Both the position numbers and the translations under genes were made by a program. 64,000 nucleotides of DNA, from contig NZ_CAMYMD010000059.1 of the NCBI RefSeq assembly GCF_947259555.1, positions 62,001 to 126,000 of the forward strand. The letters are read 5' to 3'. The stretch's first letter is position 1, and each line of letters starts with the position of its first letter. The stretch comes from an uncultured Roseovarius sp. Its GTDB lineage: Bacteria > Pseudomonadota > Alphaproteobacteria > Rhodobacterales > Rhodobacteraceae. The notes beneath the pieces are model-generated. The model made no database searches and was not told the DNA's origin. It worked only from the letters and a program-made list of their open reading frames with translations. Of the stretch, positions 46,027-55,754 are shown in pieces.

Positions 46027-46289
46027 GCTACATTGGATAAATAGGCATTGTAAATACCAATTTAGAGATCGACTGTGAACCACATCTCTCTGCCGTGCAC
46101 CCTTGGCCGCGAAACGGCGCGCCGGCTCTTCCTGTTCATCAAACCCTCGGCCATGCCCGCCCGTCTGTGCCGGAGCACAGGCCTCGGTGTCGACAACCCA
46201 GCGATATACGCGGATACGGACAATACGATCCTCTGCGATACCACGTGCAGCCTTGCACCTACCGTCCGGCGCTTGCCCATGGGCCGCCG

Positions 46290-47279
46290 ATGATGGTCCG
46301 TATCTGCGTCCTGACCAACGCGAAGAGCGGCCACAATCGCAAGGGGCTTGCTCGGCTTGCCGCCCGGCTCTCGGCCTATGGTGCAGTCACCCATTATGTC
46401 ACCCGCTCGCCCGAAGAGGCGCGCGCGCTGATGCCCGTGCTGTACGACGCGGCCCCGGACGTGGTGATTATCAACGGTGGCGACGGGACAATCTCGGCCA
46501 CGCTCGGCCTGATGCTCGAACATTGGCGCGCCGAGACGTTGCCCCTTGTCATGCTGCTACCCGGTGGCACGTCCAACATGACGGCAGGCGATATTGGGCT
46601 GGCCTCCTCGCCCGCCCGCGCACTCGACCGGGTGTGCCGCTGGCTCGATGCCGGCGCGCCGCTGGAAGGTGGGGATATCCGCAGCCGCCATATAATGCGC
46701 GTGACAGGAGCGGCCGATGGTGCTGTGCGGTATGGCATGTTCCTTGGCACCGGCGCGATCATGCAGGCCACGCGATTTGCCCATGACAAGGTTCATTCAC
46801 GGGGCCTGCGCGGAGAGTGGAGCCTTGGACTCACTCTTATCCGCACGCTCTGGGGGCTTGTCCGGCAAGATAGGCGCTTCTACCAGCCCACCCCGGTCGG
46901 CCTTGCACTGCACCGTCCGGAGACCCCACCCGTTTGCCGCGCAGAGGCACCCATGATCATCCTGGTGGCGAGCACGCTTGATCGGCTGTTCTTGGGAATG
47001 CGCCCTTTTTGGGCGCAGGAGAGCGGGAGCATCGGCCTCACCGCCATCCGGGGTGGTGCCGAGAGATTCGGCCGCACGATCCTTTCGGTGCTGCGGGGGC
47101 GACTCAATCGACACACGACACCCGGGAACGGCTACGAAAGCTTCCGCACCGAACGTATCGAGATGTACCTTGACGGCGAATTGAATCTCGACGGCGAGCT
47201 TTTCATGACAGGCGGCGGCCAGACCCCACTTGTCGTGAGCGTCGAAGGTCCGATCCGGTTCCTGCGTCCGCCGCAATGA
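46290..47279 (+). CDS. Diacylglycerol/lipid kinase catalytic-domain protein
   Basis: A 329-residue protein with the DAGK_cat fold: N-terminal ICVLTNAKSGHNRKGL, nucleotide-binding loop VIINGGDGTISATLGLML, and LPGGTSNMTAGDIGL. Such kinases phosphorylate diacylglycerol, ceramide or related lipids. The start at 46290 (MMVRICVLTN) fits the family better than the longer frame. A lipid acyltransferase and a lipid-exporter-like gene follow, suggesting a shared lipid pathway. Confidence 0.83.
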   Translation: MMVRICVLTNAKSGHNRKGLARLAARLSAYGAVTHYVTRSPEEARALMPVLYDAAPDVVIINGGDGTISATLGLMLEHWRAETLPLVMLLPGGTSNMTAGDIGLASSPARALDRVCRWLDAGAPLEGGDIRSRHIMRVTGAADGAVRYGMFLGTGAIMQATRFAHDKVHSRGLRGEWSLGLTLIRTLWGLVRQDRRFYQPTPVGLALHRPETPPVCRAEAPMIILVASTLDRLFLGMRPFWAQESGSIGLTAIRGGAERFGRTILSVLRGRLNRHTTPGNGYESFRTERIEMYLDGELNLDGELFMTGGGQTPLVVSVEGPIRFLRPPQ

Positions 47280-47536
47280 CGCTTGCAGGACATTTCGACC
47301 TTCTTTTGCCATGGGAGCGTGGGATTGTCCGATAACTTCGTGTGCTGTGTTGCCCGGTTTCGAAAGCATCCCGAGGTCTAACATCTGGGCCAGCCAGGGG
47401 CCGGTGCCAGTGAGACCGGTAAGAATGTTACATCTCCGTGCGCCGGGGCGGCGGGTCCTTGCCAGCGAGCGCTTGCAGACCGGTTGGGAAAACCCGATCA
47501 CCAACCAAAAAATCGTTCATCGCTCAAAGGTGCGTC

Positions 47537-48505
47537 TTGTCGAAATACATCTTGGGAAGCCGCCTTGATCACAAGCTGCTCGACAGTCAGGCCGCCGCGA
47601 AAATACTGTGGTCCGCCGATCTGGCCCTGATCGGAACGATCAGCGCGTTTTTCGGGGCGCTGCCGCTGACCTGGGCCTCTGCCACGGGCAGGCGTTTCGG
47701 TCGCTTGCTGGGGCGTGTCTTCAGGAACCGGACCCGCCACGTTTGCGCCAACCTGACGCTGGCGTTGCCCGGCACGCCGCCAGAAAAGATCGAGCAGCTG
47801 GCCGAAGAGGTCTGGGGTAATGCCGGTGCGGTCTTCGCCGAATACCCGCATCTGGCAAAGTTCACGTACCCCAGGCGCGGCCTTCTGCGCATCGAGACGG
47901 TCGAGCCAGACCCCTCCTATTGCCGCCCCGGCACGCCGGTTGTGTTCGTCGCCGCCCATCTCGCGAACTGGGAGGTGGCCTGCGCCGCGATGACGCAGTT
48001 GGGCATCCGTTCGCACGCGCTCTATGCGCCGCTGGCCAATCCGTGGCTTGACAGGATCATGGTGCGCCATCGCTCCAGGCTCGGCTGCGAGATGATCTCG
48101 CGCGAGGCTGGGCTGCGGGGTTTTCTCGACGCGCTCAAGAGAGGTAATGCCACGGCGATGATCATCGACCGGCGCATCAAGGGCGGCAAGCCGATCCCCT
48201 TCTTCGGAGCGGACAAGGACAGTTCTACCCTGCCTGCGGGTCTCGCGCTGCGCTTTGGTGCGCCGCTCGTGCCGGTGCAGGTCGAGCGTCATCCCGGTGC
48301 GCGCTTTACCGTGCGCTTTCACGCGCCGCTCACTCCGCGTAATCCGGATGCCGATATGAATGCTCAGGCGCTCGATCTCACTTGCCAAATCCACGAACAC
48401 TACGAAAACTGGATCCGCGCGCGTCCCGGCGACTGGCTCTGCACCAGCAGAATTTGGCAGGAGTCCGCCATTGAAGCGAAGGCCGCCTCAAACGGCGGGA
48501 ATTGA
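47537..48505 (+). CDS. LpxL/HtrB-like lysophospholipid acyltransferase
   Basis: A 322-residue membrane-associated acyltransferase. A hydrophobic N-terminal segment precedes the catalytic part with HLANWE (HX4D/E-type motif) near residue 139 and a basic substrate patch IIDRRIKGGKPIPFFG. LpxL-type enzymes add secondary acyl chains to lipid A or related lipids. The start is TTG at 47537 with AAAGG upstream; no ATG fits. It converges with the ABC exporter gene. Confidence 0.83.
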   Translation: MSKYILGSRLDHKLLDSQAAAKILWSADLALIGTISAFFGALPLTWASATGRRFGRLLGRVFRNRTRHVCANLTLALPGTPPEKIEQLAEEVWGNAGAVFAEYPHLAKFTYPRRGLLRIETVEPDPSYCRPGTPVVFVAAHLANWEVACAAMTQLGIRSHALYAPLANPWLDRIMVRHRSRLGCEMISREAGLRGFLDALKRGNATAMIIDRRIKGGKPIPFFGADKDSSTLPAGLALRFGAPLVPVQVERHPGARFTVRFHAPLTPRNPDADMNAQALDLTCQIHEHYENWIRARPGDWLCTSRIWQESAIEAKAASNGGN

Positions 48506-48605
48506 CAGGCGTGGCAGGGCAAGGGACCTGCCGGTCTCCGGTTCTGGTGTGGCGACGCTCACCCTCAGGACAGCGCCGCTCGCTTGGTCGCAGTGCGCCT
48601 TGCGC

Positions 48606-50312
48606 TTATCCCGCCCTCCGGAGCGGCTCGCCCACCTCGAGCGTGTGAACCAAGTCGGCAGCCTTTGCGAGCGCGTCGTTATGGGTGATGGCGAGGATCG
48701 TCAGATCGTGTCTCAACGCCTTTAGCGTGGCGATGATCTCGGCCTCGCTTTTGGGGTCGAGCGCGCTGGTCGCCTCGTCAAGGATCAGGAGCCGCGGCGC
48801 GTTGATCAGGGCGCGGGCGATGGCAATCCGCTGCCGTTGCCCGCCAGACAACCGGCCGCCGCGCTCGCCCACGACGGTGGCCAAGCCCTCGGGCAGGCTG
48901 CGCACGAAATCCCAGGCCCCGGCCTTTTGCAGCGTGGCGATGACCTGCGCCTCGGAAATGCCAGGATCACCCAATGTAACATTGTGCAGCACCGTGTCAT
49001 GCAGAAGCACGGTTTCCTGTGGCACATAACCCACCATCTGCCGCCACCCGCGCAGGTCCACAGCCTCGAACGGCACCCCGTCGATCTTTATCCGGCCACT
49101 ATCGGGACGCAGAAGGCCGGTCACGAGGTCGATGATCGTGGTCTTGCCCGAGCCGGACGGACCAATGAGCGTCGTAATCCGATGCGCCGGAACCTCGAGA
49201 TCGACACCACAGAGAACCGAATGCCCCTCATAGGAAAAGCGCAGGTCGGTGAGCGTGATGCCACGTTCCAGAGTGGGTGTGACAACACCGCCCAGATGTT
49301 CTTGCTCGGCTGCGGCGCGCGCGCTCGTGTCCTTGAGCGACCAATAGGCGCTCTCGGTCTGAGCCAGTTTCTGATATTGCTTCTGCACCTTCCCAAGAAA
49401 GGCAAAGGTCCGGCCCAGGGCGACCGCGAGGATGAGGACAGTGGCGAACTCCATCGACAGCACGCCGATCGCCAGATAGATACCCAAGGCGATCAGCATC
49501 ACGAACATCAGGTCCTGCCCGGAATCGAGTGCCGCGCTTGCCAGGACCTGATTGCGCAGCGTCTTGTTGAGTCGATTGGTCTCGCCGCTCAGCACTTCAT
49601 CGATCTGGGCTTCGCGCGCCATCGCCTTGAACGGCTTGACAGAGTGCAGCGTGTCGGTGAGGTGGGACATCAGGGATGTCATGAGTTCGGTCTGCCGTAT
49701 TCCTGCCTTGCGCATCATCCGGACGAGGAAATGTGACAGCCAGATCACCGTCGCGCCCGCCATGAGACTGACCACGGTCACCTTCCAAGAGACCGCGAGC
49801 GCCACCGACCCGTAGACGACCGCCTGCATAAAGAAGGTCAGCGAGGTTGTCCCGTGAAGATAGGCGTCTGATGCACGCTGCGCCTCGGTCGCAAGGGCAT
49901 TGGTCAGCCTGCCCGCCGGTTGATGCAGGAAAAAGCTCCAACGGCTGCGCATCATGTTGCGTAGCACCTCGAGCCGCAAGTCGGTCGCCACCCGCGCCGC
50001 CGTATAGCCAACCTGCCGTTGCGCCACGAGTAGCAGCACCGCCTTGATCGTGGCCATGGCGACGATCAGCGATAATAGCGCACCGAGCGTTGCCGGCACC
50101 CCGAGCCATGCCAGAACGTTGAGCACCACCTGCTCCACCTCGCCCGGCGGTTCGGCATGTGCCGCCGCCTCGCCCGAGGACAGCGCGATCTTGAGCATTG
50201 GCAGCATAGCCGAGAGGCCCAGACCCTCCGCCAACCCTGACAGCAGTAAGGCCAGCACCATGAGGACACTGGCCGTGGGATAGGTGCGGAAGAGGTGAAG
50301 CATCAAGCGCAT
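48606..50312 (-). CDS. MsbA/HlyB-type ABC exporter (fused membrane and ATP-binding domains)
   Basis: A 568-residue half-transporter. Six membrane helices lie in residues about 15-300, and the ATPase follows: Walker A TLIGPSGSGKTTIID, Q-loop YVPQETVLLHD, signature RLSGGQRQRIAIARAL, Walker B LLILDEATSALD, and H-loop histidine in AITHND. It likely exports lipid or lipid-linked material, consistent with the adjacent lipid kinase and acyltransferase, but peptide export is possible. Confidence 0.88.
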   Translation of the reverse strand: MRLMLHLFRTYPTASVLMVLALLLSGLAEGLGLSAMLPMLKIALSSGEAAAHAEPPGEVEQVVLNVLAWLGVPATLGALLSLIVAMATIKAVLLLVAQRQVGYTAARVATDLRLEVLRNMMRSRWSFFLHQPAGRLTNALATEAQRASDAYLHGTTSLTFFMQAVVYGSVALAVSWKVTVVSLMAGATVIWLSHFLVRMMRKAGIRQTELMTSLMSHLTDTLHSVKPFKAMAREAQIDEVLSGETNRLNKTLRNQVLASAALDSGQDLMFVMLIALGIYLAIGVLSMEFATVLILAVALGRTFAFLGKVQKQYQKLAQTESAYWSLKDTSARAAAEQEHLGGVVTPTLERGITLTDLRFSYEGHSVLCGVDLEVPAHRITTLIGPSGSGKTTIIDLVTGLLRPDSGRIKIDGVPFEAVDLRGWRQMVGYVPQETVLLHDTVLHNVTLGDPGISEAQVIATLQKAGAWDFVRSLPEGLATVVGERGGRLSGGQRQRIAIARALINAPRLLILDEATSALDPKSEAEIIATLKALRHDLTILAITHNDALAKAADLVHTLEVGEPLRRAG

Positions 50313-50822
50313 GATTGGGCGCTCCCGTGATGTCTTGCGCTGGTGATCCGGATTGGGGGCCGTTTTACCGCTTCAACGGGCGGTGCGGGATCTGTTGTTA
50401 TCGCGGAGAGTCGGATCAATGCATCGCAGGAACGTGGTTGTAACGTGCTCGAGAGCCTCATCGGCGTTTGCCTTTTTGTTGGGACGTTGCTCTGTCATGG
50501 CGCGGTCGCGAAGATTGGGTGCGCGCGTGAGCGTGCAGCCTGCATCGCTCAGCCGGGAATGTGCCATTCAGCTTGCGGCACCAAGATGGTCGTCACATTG
50601 AATCAGTATTTTGATTGCGGATTTGATATTGATCAAGGATCGGCACTTTTTCGGTGCATTTATTTATTGATGTGACGCCGACCCCGGGCGCTTCTTGCCC
50701 CATTCAGACCTCGCGGGAATTCGGGATGACCTGTTTTATGCGGGCGCCCGGTCACGGAGTTTGTGCCAGCGCAACGTTTGGCGCGATTGCGCGACTAAAG
50801 TGGTCGGAGAAAGGAGCGCGCA
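50313..50822 (+). promoter_or_regulatory. FNR/NnrR-type promoter region of the nos cluster
   Basis: The 510-bp gap before the DUF1858 gene contains a perfect FNR-type box TTGATattgATCAA (50623-50636). A -10-like TATTTA (50661-50666) follows at the distance expected for a class II FNR promoter, with the box centred about 42 bp before the predicted start site near 50672. The remaining leader is about 150 nt. No gene is evident in the rest of the gap. Confidence 0.75.
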
Positions 50823-51077
50823 ATGCGGCACCCTCGACCCGATGACCCCGATCTGCCACTGGCGGATCTGATGACACGATGGCCCCAGACCGTGCCGGTC
50901 TTCGTTCGGCACCGGATGCTCTGCGTTGGATGCCTCGTCAGCCCGTTCCACACGGTGATCGACGCCTGCGCCGAGTATCACCTGGACGAGGAGACGTTCA
51001 TGAAAGAACTGATGCTCGCCGTAGACGCAGACTACGACGATGAAAAAATTAAACCGGCAAAAATTATACCGATTTGA
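50823..51077 (+). CDS. DUF1858 redox-disulfide domain protein
   Basis: An 84-residue protein of the DUF1858 (hybrid-cluster-protein-associated) family: LADLMTRWPQTVPVFVRHRMLCVGCLVSPFHT (in part) contains the CxxC pair CVGC. Such proteins are linked to anaerobic and nitrosative-stress genes and may act in redox or Fe-S sensing. It is the first gene after the FNR-type promoter and is followed by nosC, so it belongs to the nos operon or its control. Confidence 0.85.
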   Translation: MRHPRPDDPDLPLADLMTRWPQTVPVFVRHRMLCVGCLVSPFHTVIDACAEYHLDEETFMKELMLAVDADYDDEKIKPAKIIPI

Positions 51078-51087
51078 TTCATGTCAT
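51074..51087 (+). promoter_or_regulatory. Weak FNR-like box before nosC
   Basis: TTGATtcatGTCAT matches the FNR/NnrR consensus except for the last base. It lies 35 bp before nosC and overlaps the DUF1858 stop. It could provide a second promoter for the nos genes. Confidence 0.3.
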
Positions 51088-51121
51088 GTCACGCGTTTGC
51101 CCAACCACCTATCCGAACCCC

Positions 51122-51508
51122 ATGATACGTTCGCGTACCCATATCCTGCTTGGCCTGCTGCTGGCATTTGCGACGGTGACTGCTGCGATTGCACGCCCTG
51201 CTGCCGCGTTGCTGATGCAGAGCGGTCAGCATGGCGCGATCACCATGGTGATCTGTTCCGGTGATGGTGCTCGCAGCGTGACGGTCAGGCTTGATCATGA
51301 CGGGCAGCCGCAAAAGCCGACGTCAGGTCATGACTGTACCCCCTGTCCGGTCTGCACCGCCCAGGCCGAGGTCACGGCCGATGAACCAATGATGTGGACG
51401 CGTCCATCATGGGTTGCCCGGCACCTCGACACAGGTCTTCGCGCGATGCGTGAGGCAGGCGCGGTAGAGACTGGCCACCTCGCACGCGCGCCCCCGAAGG
51501 AAAGCTGA
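51122..51508 (+). CDS. nosC: NosC-like exported protein with CXXCXXC motif
   Basis: A 128-residue DUF2946-like protein with N-terminal hydrophobic signal (THILLGLLLAFATVTAAIAR) and the motif DCTPCPVC, i.e. CXXCXXC, near residue 80. In Paracoccus the nos cluster begins nosC-nosR and NosC has just this motif; its function is unknown, though copper binding is a fair guess. It lies directly before nosR with a 3-bp gap. The start is set at 51122 as the frame upstream has no ribosome site. Confidence 0.8.
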   Translation: MIRSRTHILLGLLLAFATVTAAIARPAAALLMQSGQHGAITMVICSGDGARSVTVRLDHDGQPQKPTSGHDCTPCPVCTAQAEVTADEPMMWTRPSWVARHLDTGLRAMREAGAVETGHLARAPPKES

Positions 51509-51511
51509 TAC

Positions 51512-53809
51512 ATGTCTGTCCCGCCTCTCTCTTCCAGTTTCGGTCTGCGTCTGCCGCGCAAGAAGGTTGTCGCCGTAAACCGCCTTTTGGCATGGTATCA
51601 TCGGGTCGTTGCGCTGGTCGGCGCGGTTCTCCTGATCGCTGGCGCAGCTCTTCTCGGGGCGCAACCTGCAAGCGCCCAACCCGTCACATCCGTCCTATCG
51701 CAACTGATCGATGATGTAACGCCGGGCGACTTGGTTGATGGCGCAGACGGGTTCGGCCAGATCCGGGACGATATCCCGGTAGCCCCTCTGATGCGTGGCG
51801 GCGAGCGGATCGGCTGGACGTTCATCGCCTCGGATTTCGTCGGCACGACGGGCTATTCGGGCAAGCCCATTCACACAATGGTTGCCGTCGACAATGAGGC
51901 CGTGGTGCAGGGCGTGACGCTCGCCAAGCATTCTGAGCCGATCGTGCTGATCGGGATTCCCGAGTCAAAGATCGAGGCGCTTGTGGCCGGATACGCGGGG
52001 CTTGACCTCGTGGCCGAGGCAACCTCGGGTGGCACCACCCATGATCTGGAGATCATCGCAGGCGCGACCGTAACCATCATGGTGATCGACGACTCCATCG
52101 TGCGCGCCGGGCTCAAAGTCGCGCGGCATCTCGGTCTGGGTGGCCTCAGCGCGCCCGAGGCCCCGACCGGGCCGCGCTACGAGATCGACCCCGAGGCAAC
52201 CGCCGCCCGGGACTGGATGACGCTGGAGGGCGACGGCACGCTTCGGCGACTCTCGCTCGATGTGGGGCAGGTCAATGCCGCCTTCGAGGGGGTGGACGAT
52301 CCGCGCGCCGCCGAGCGCCCCATCGACGCGCCCGGCGAGACCCCGTTCATAGACATGTACATGGCGCTGGTCTCGGTGCCACCGGTGGGCGAGGCGCTGC
52401 TGGGTGAGGCCGAGAACGCCAATCTGCAGGGTTGGCTGGAGGATGGCGAGCACGCGATCATGGTGACGGGCCGCGGGCTCTATTCCTTCAAGGGGTCGGG
52501 CTATGTGCGGGGCGGAATCTTCGATAGGATCGTGCTCATTCAGGGTGACATGTCGGTGCGGTTCCGCGACCGAATGCATCGCAGGCTGGGTGATATCGCC
52601 GCCACCGGCGCGCCGGAATTCTCGGAAATGGATCTGTTCAAGATCCCTGCCGACAGCGGGTTCGATCCGACCGAACCGTTCCGTCTGCAACTGCTGGTAC
52701 AGCGCGATGTGGCCGCGATCGAGCGGGTCTTCACCACCTTCGAGATGGGGTATCGCCTGCCGGAGAGCTACCTGCGCGCCCTGCCGGCCCCCTCTGCGGG
52801 CACAGCGCCGGAGGCGCAGGCTGTGGCCGCACAGGAGGAACACGCGGCGCAGGCCGCGCTGTGGAAACGCATCTGGCAGGACAAGACCGTCGAGATTGCC
52901 GGACTGTGCCTCATGCTGCTGGTGTTGACAGGGGCATTCTTCTTTCAGGGATTTCTTACCCGGTCCGAGCGTGTGACCTACTGGTTCCGGATGGGCTTTC
53001 TCACGGTTACGCTGGTGTTTCTGGGGTGGTATGCCAATGCGCAACTGTCGGTCGTCAATCTCATGGCGCTGTTCGGTGCCCTGACCTCTGATTTCAGTTG
53101 GCAGGCTTTCCTCCTCGATCCGCTGACCTTCATACTGTGGTTCGCGGTGGCGGCCTCGCTGATCTTCTGGGGCCGCGGCGCATATTGCGGCTGGCTGTGC
53201 CCGTTCGGCGCGCTGCAGGAATTGACCAACCAGATCGCGCGGCGGCTGCGGGTGCCGCAATGGACCCTGCCATGGGGCCTGCACGAACGGCTCTGGCCGC
53301 TGAAATACATGATTTTTCTCGGCCTTTTTGGCGTCTCGCTGGCCTCGATCGAACAGGCCGAGGCGCTGGCTGAGGTGGAGCCCTTTAAGACCGCCATCGT
53401 TCTGAAATTCGTGCGCGCCTGGCCTTTCGTGGCCTACGCGGCGGCGCTGCTGATCGCAGGGCTGTTCGTTGAACGGTTCTATTGCCGCTACCTCTGCCCG
53501 TTGGGCGGCGCGCTGGCGATCCCCGCGCGGATGCGCATGTTCGACTGGCTCAAGCGTTACAAGGAGTGTGGCAACCCCTGCCAGACCTGCGCGCATGAGT
53601 GTTTCGTGCAGGCGATCCACCCGACGGGTGAGATCAACCCCAACGAATGCCTCAACTGCATGCACTGCCAAGTGCTTTACCAGTCGAAAGCAAAATGCCC
53701 GGTCGTGATCAAGCGGCTGAAGCGGCGCGAGACTGCCTCGCGCGGGGCGGCCGATCTGGATCGGGCGCTCCACAATCATCCCAACCTGAAGGAGAAGACA
53801 AATGTCTGA
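51512..53809 (+). CDS. nosR: NosR, regulatory/electron-transfer flavoprotein for nitrous oxide reductase
   Basis: A 765-residue membrane protein. A signal/first helix (residues 22-50) precedes a periplasmic FMN-binding domain with the flavinylation-type motif AGATVT near residues 183-188. Several transmembrane helices follow, with the polyferredoxin signature [16 protein letters not shown], and C-terminal Fe-S motifs CQTCAHEC and CLNCMHC. It passes electrons to NosZ and is needed for its activation. Its stop overlaps the nosZ start by 8 bp. Confidence 0.96.
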   Translation: MSVPPLSSSFGLRLPRKKVVAVNRLLAWYHRVVALVGAVLLIAGAALLGAQPASAQPVTSVLSQLIDDVTPGDLVDGADGFGQIRDDIPVAPLMRGGERIGWTFIASDFVGTTGYSGKPIHTMVAVDNEAVVQGVTLAKHSEPIVLIGIPESKIEALVAGYAGLDLVAEATSGGTTHDLEIIAGATVTIMVIDDSIVRAGLKVARHLGLGGLSAPEAPTGPRYEIDPEATAARDWMTLEGDGTLRRLSLDVGQVNAAFEGVDDPRAAERPIDAPGETPFIDMYMALVSVPPVGEALLGEAENANLQGWLEDGEHAIMVTGRGLYSFKGSGYVRGGIFDRIVLIQGDMSVRFRDRMHRRLGDIAATGAPEFSEMDLFKIPADSGFDPTEPFRLQLLVQRDVAAIERVFTTFEMGYRLPESYLRALPAPSAGTAPEAQAVAAQEEHAAQAALWKRIWQDKTVEIAGLCLMLLVLTGAFFFQGFLTRSERVTYWFRMGFLTVTLVFLGWYANAQLSVVNLMALFGALTSDFSWQAFLLDPLTFILWFAVAASLIFWGRGAYCGWLCPFGALQELTNQIARRLRVPQWTLPWGLHERLWPLKYMIFLGLFGVSLASIEQAEALAEVEPFKTAIVLKFVRAWPFVAYAAALLIAGLFVERFYCRYLCPLGGALAIPARMRMFDWLKRYKECGNPCQTCAHECFVQAIHPTGEINPNECLNCMHCQVLYQSKAKCPVVIKRLKRRETASRGAADLDRALHNHPNLKEKTNV

Positions 53810-55751
53810 CAAAGATAAGAAAACCGGTATCAGTCGGCGCGGCCTGCTGGGCGCGACGGCGGGGGGCGCGGCGCTCCTCGGCGGCGCAGGTGGCGCGCGT
53901 CTTGCCATGCTGGGCGGTGCGGCAGGCGTGACAGCGGCTGCGAGTGCAACTCCGGCGAAGGCCGCCGCAGGATCGGCGAGTCTCGCCCCCGGCGAGTTGG
54001 ACGAATATTACGGCATCTGGTCCTCGGGACAGTGCGGCGAGCTGCGCGTCCTTGGCGTGCCGTCGATGCGCGAGCTGATGCGCATTCCCGTCTTCAATCG
54101 CTGCTCGGCCACCGGCTGGGGCCAGACCAACGAGAGCCTGAAGATCTTCGAGGACGGCATGCTGCCCGAGACCAAGGCGTTCCTCAATGCCAATGGCAAG
54201 CGTATTCACGACAACGGCGACCTGCATCACCCGCATATGTCATTCACTGAAGGCACCTATGATGGGCGTTTCATCTTCATGAATGACAAGGCGAACACCC
54301 GTGTCGCGCGGGTCCGTTGCGACGTGATGAAGCCCGACAAGATCATTGAGATTCCCAATGCAAAAGCGATCCACGGGTTGCGTCCGCAGAAATGGCCGCG
54401 CACTGGCTATGTCTTTGCCAATGGCGAGGACGAGGTGCCGATCGTCAACGACGGCTCGATCCTGGACGATCCAGACAAATACGTTAACTTCTTCACTGCC
54501 ATCGACGGTGACACAATGGAGATCGCCTGGCAGGTGATGGTTTCGGGCAATCTCGACAACACCGATTGCGACTACCAGGGCAAATACGCCTTCTCGACCT
54601 CCTACAACTCGGAAATGGGCATGACCCTGGCCGAGATGACCGAGAACGAGATGGACCACGTCGTGATCTTCAACCTGGCCGAGATCGAACAGGGCATCGC
54701 CGCAGGCGACTACACCGAGATGAATGGCGTCAAGGTGATCGACGGGCGCAAGGAACGGAACAAGAAATACACCCGCTACGTTCCCATTCCAAACAGTCCC
54801 CATGGCATCAACACCGCGCCCGACAAGATTCATGTCTGCGTGAACGGCAAGCTCTCACCGACGGTTTCGGTGCTCGACGTACGCAAGTTCGACGCGCTGT
54901 TCGATGACGACAGCAGCGATCCTCGTTCGGTCGTTGTGGCCGAGCCGCAACTGGGTCTCGGGCCGCTTCACACCTGTTTCGATGGCAAGGGCAACGCCTT
55001 TACCACGCTCTTTCTCGACAGCCAGGTGGTGAAGTGGAACGTCGATGCCGCCATTCGCGCCCACAACGGCGAGGACGTTGACCCGATCCTGCAGAAGGAG
55101 GATGTACATTACCAGCCGGGCCACAACTCCACCTCGATGGGCGAGACGCTTGAGGCGGATGGCAAGTGGTACATCTCGATGAACAAGTTCTCGAAGGACA
55201 GGTTCCTCAACGTGGGCCCGCTCAAGCCCGAGAACGAGCAGCTCTTCGCGATCGAGGATGGCGGGATGACGCTGGTCCACGACGGGCCGACCTTTGCCGA
55301 GCCACATGACAGCATCATTGTCCGGCGCGACATTCTGAGCCCGCGCAATGCCTGGGACCGCAACGACCCGATGTGGGCCGAAACGCGCGCCCAGGCTGAA
55401 GCCGATGGTGTGGATATCGACGACTGGGCCGATGCCGTCATTCGCGACGGCGACAAGGTCCGGGTTTACATGACCAGCGTCGCGCCGACCTTCTCGCTGG
55501 AGAAGTTCGAGGTCACCGAAGGCGATGAGGTCACCGTCATCGTCACCAATCTCGACGATATCGACGACCTGACCCATGGCTTCTGCCTCAACAACCACGG
55601 CGTGGCGATGGAACTCGCACCGCAGGCAACCGCTTCGGTCACCTTCACCGCAGCCAAACCCGGCGTCTACTGGTATTACTGCCAGTGGTTCTGCCACGCG
55701 CTCCACATGGAGATGCGCGGACGGATGCTGGTCAAGCCGCGGGGCGCGTGA
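53802..55751 (+). CDS. nosZ: Nitrous oxide reductase (clade I, Tat-exported)
   Basis: A 649-residue periplasmic copper enzyme reducing N2O to N2. The Tat signal is [12 protein letters not shown]. The catalytic CuZ region has histidines in DLHHPHMS (residues 140-147) and in further blocks such as [10 protein letters not shown] and YQPGHNS. The CuA site is C627, C631, H635 and M638 in [12 protein letters not shown]. The Tat signal and adjacent nosRDFYLX place it in clade I. Confidence 0.98.
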   Translation: MSDKDKKTGISRRGLLGATAGGAALLGGAGGARLAMLGGAAGVTAAASATPAKAAAGSASLAPGELDEYYGIWSSGQCGELRVLGVPSMRELMRIPVFNRCSATGWGQTNESLKIFEDGMLPETKAFLNANGKRIHDNGDLHHPHMSFTEGTYDGRFIFMNDKANTRVARVRCDVMKPDKIIEIPNAKAIHGLRPQKWPRTGYVFANGEDEVPIVNDGSILDDPDKYVNFFTAIDGDTMEIAWQVMVSGNLDNTDCDYQGKYAFSTSYNSEMGMTLAEMTENEMDHVVIFNLAEIEQGIAAGDYTEMNGVKVIDGRKERNKKYTRYVPIPNSPHGINTAPDKIHVCVNGKLSPTVSVLDVRKFDALFDDDSSDPRSVVVAEPQLGLGPLHTCFDGKGNAFTTLFLDSQVVKWNVDAAIRAHNGEDVDPILQKEDVHYQPGHNSTSMGETLEADGKWYISMNKFSKDRFLNVGPLKPENEQLFAIEDGGMTLVHDGPTFAEPHDSIIVRRDILSPRNAWDRNDPMWAETRAQAEADGVDIDDWADAVIRDGDKVRVYMTSVAPTFSLEKFEVTEGDEVTVIVTNLDDIDDLTHGFCLNNHGVAMELAPQATASVTFTAAKPGVYWYYCQWFCHALHMEMRGRMLVKPRGA

Positions 55752-55754
55752 GCC

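Noticed and set aside
42245-46290. Right-hand attachment repeat of the tRNA-Leu 3' end within the fragment region
   Set aside because: No second copy of the tRNA 3' segment was seen by eye up to 46290, so no island border is claimed.
50343-50675. 110-codon plus-strand frame before the DUF1858 gene
   Set aside because: It runs through the FNR-type box and promoter, has no ribosome site and no recognisable protein character.
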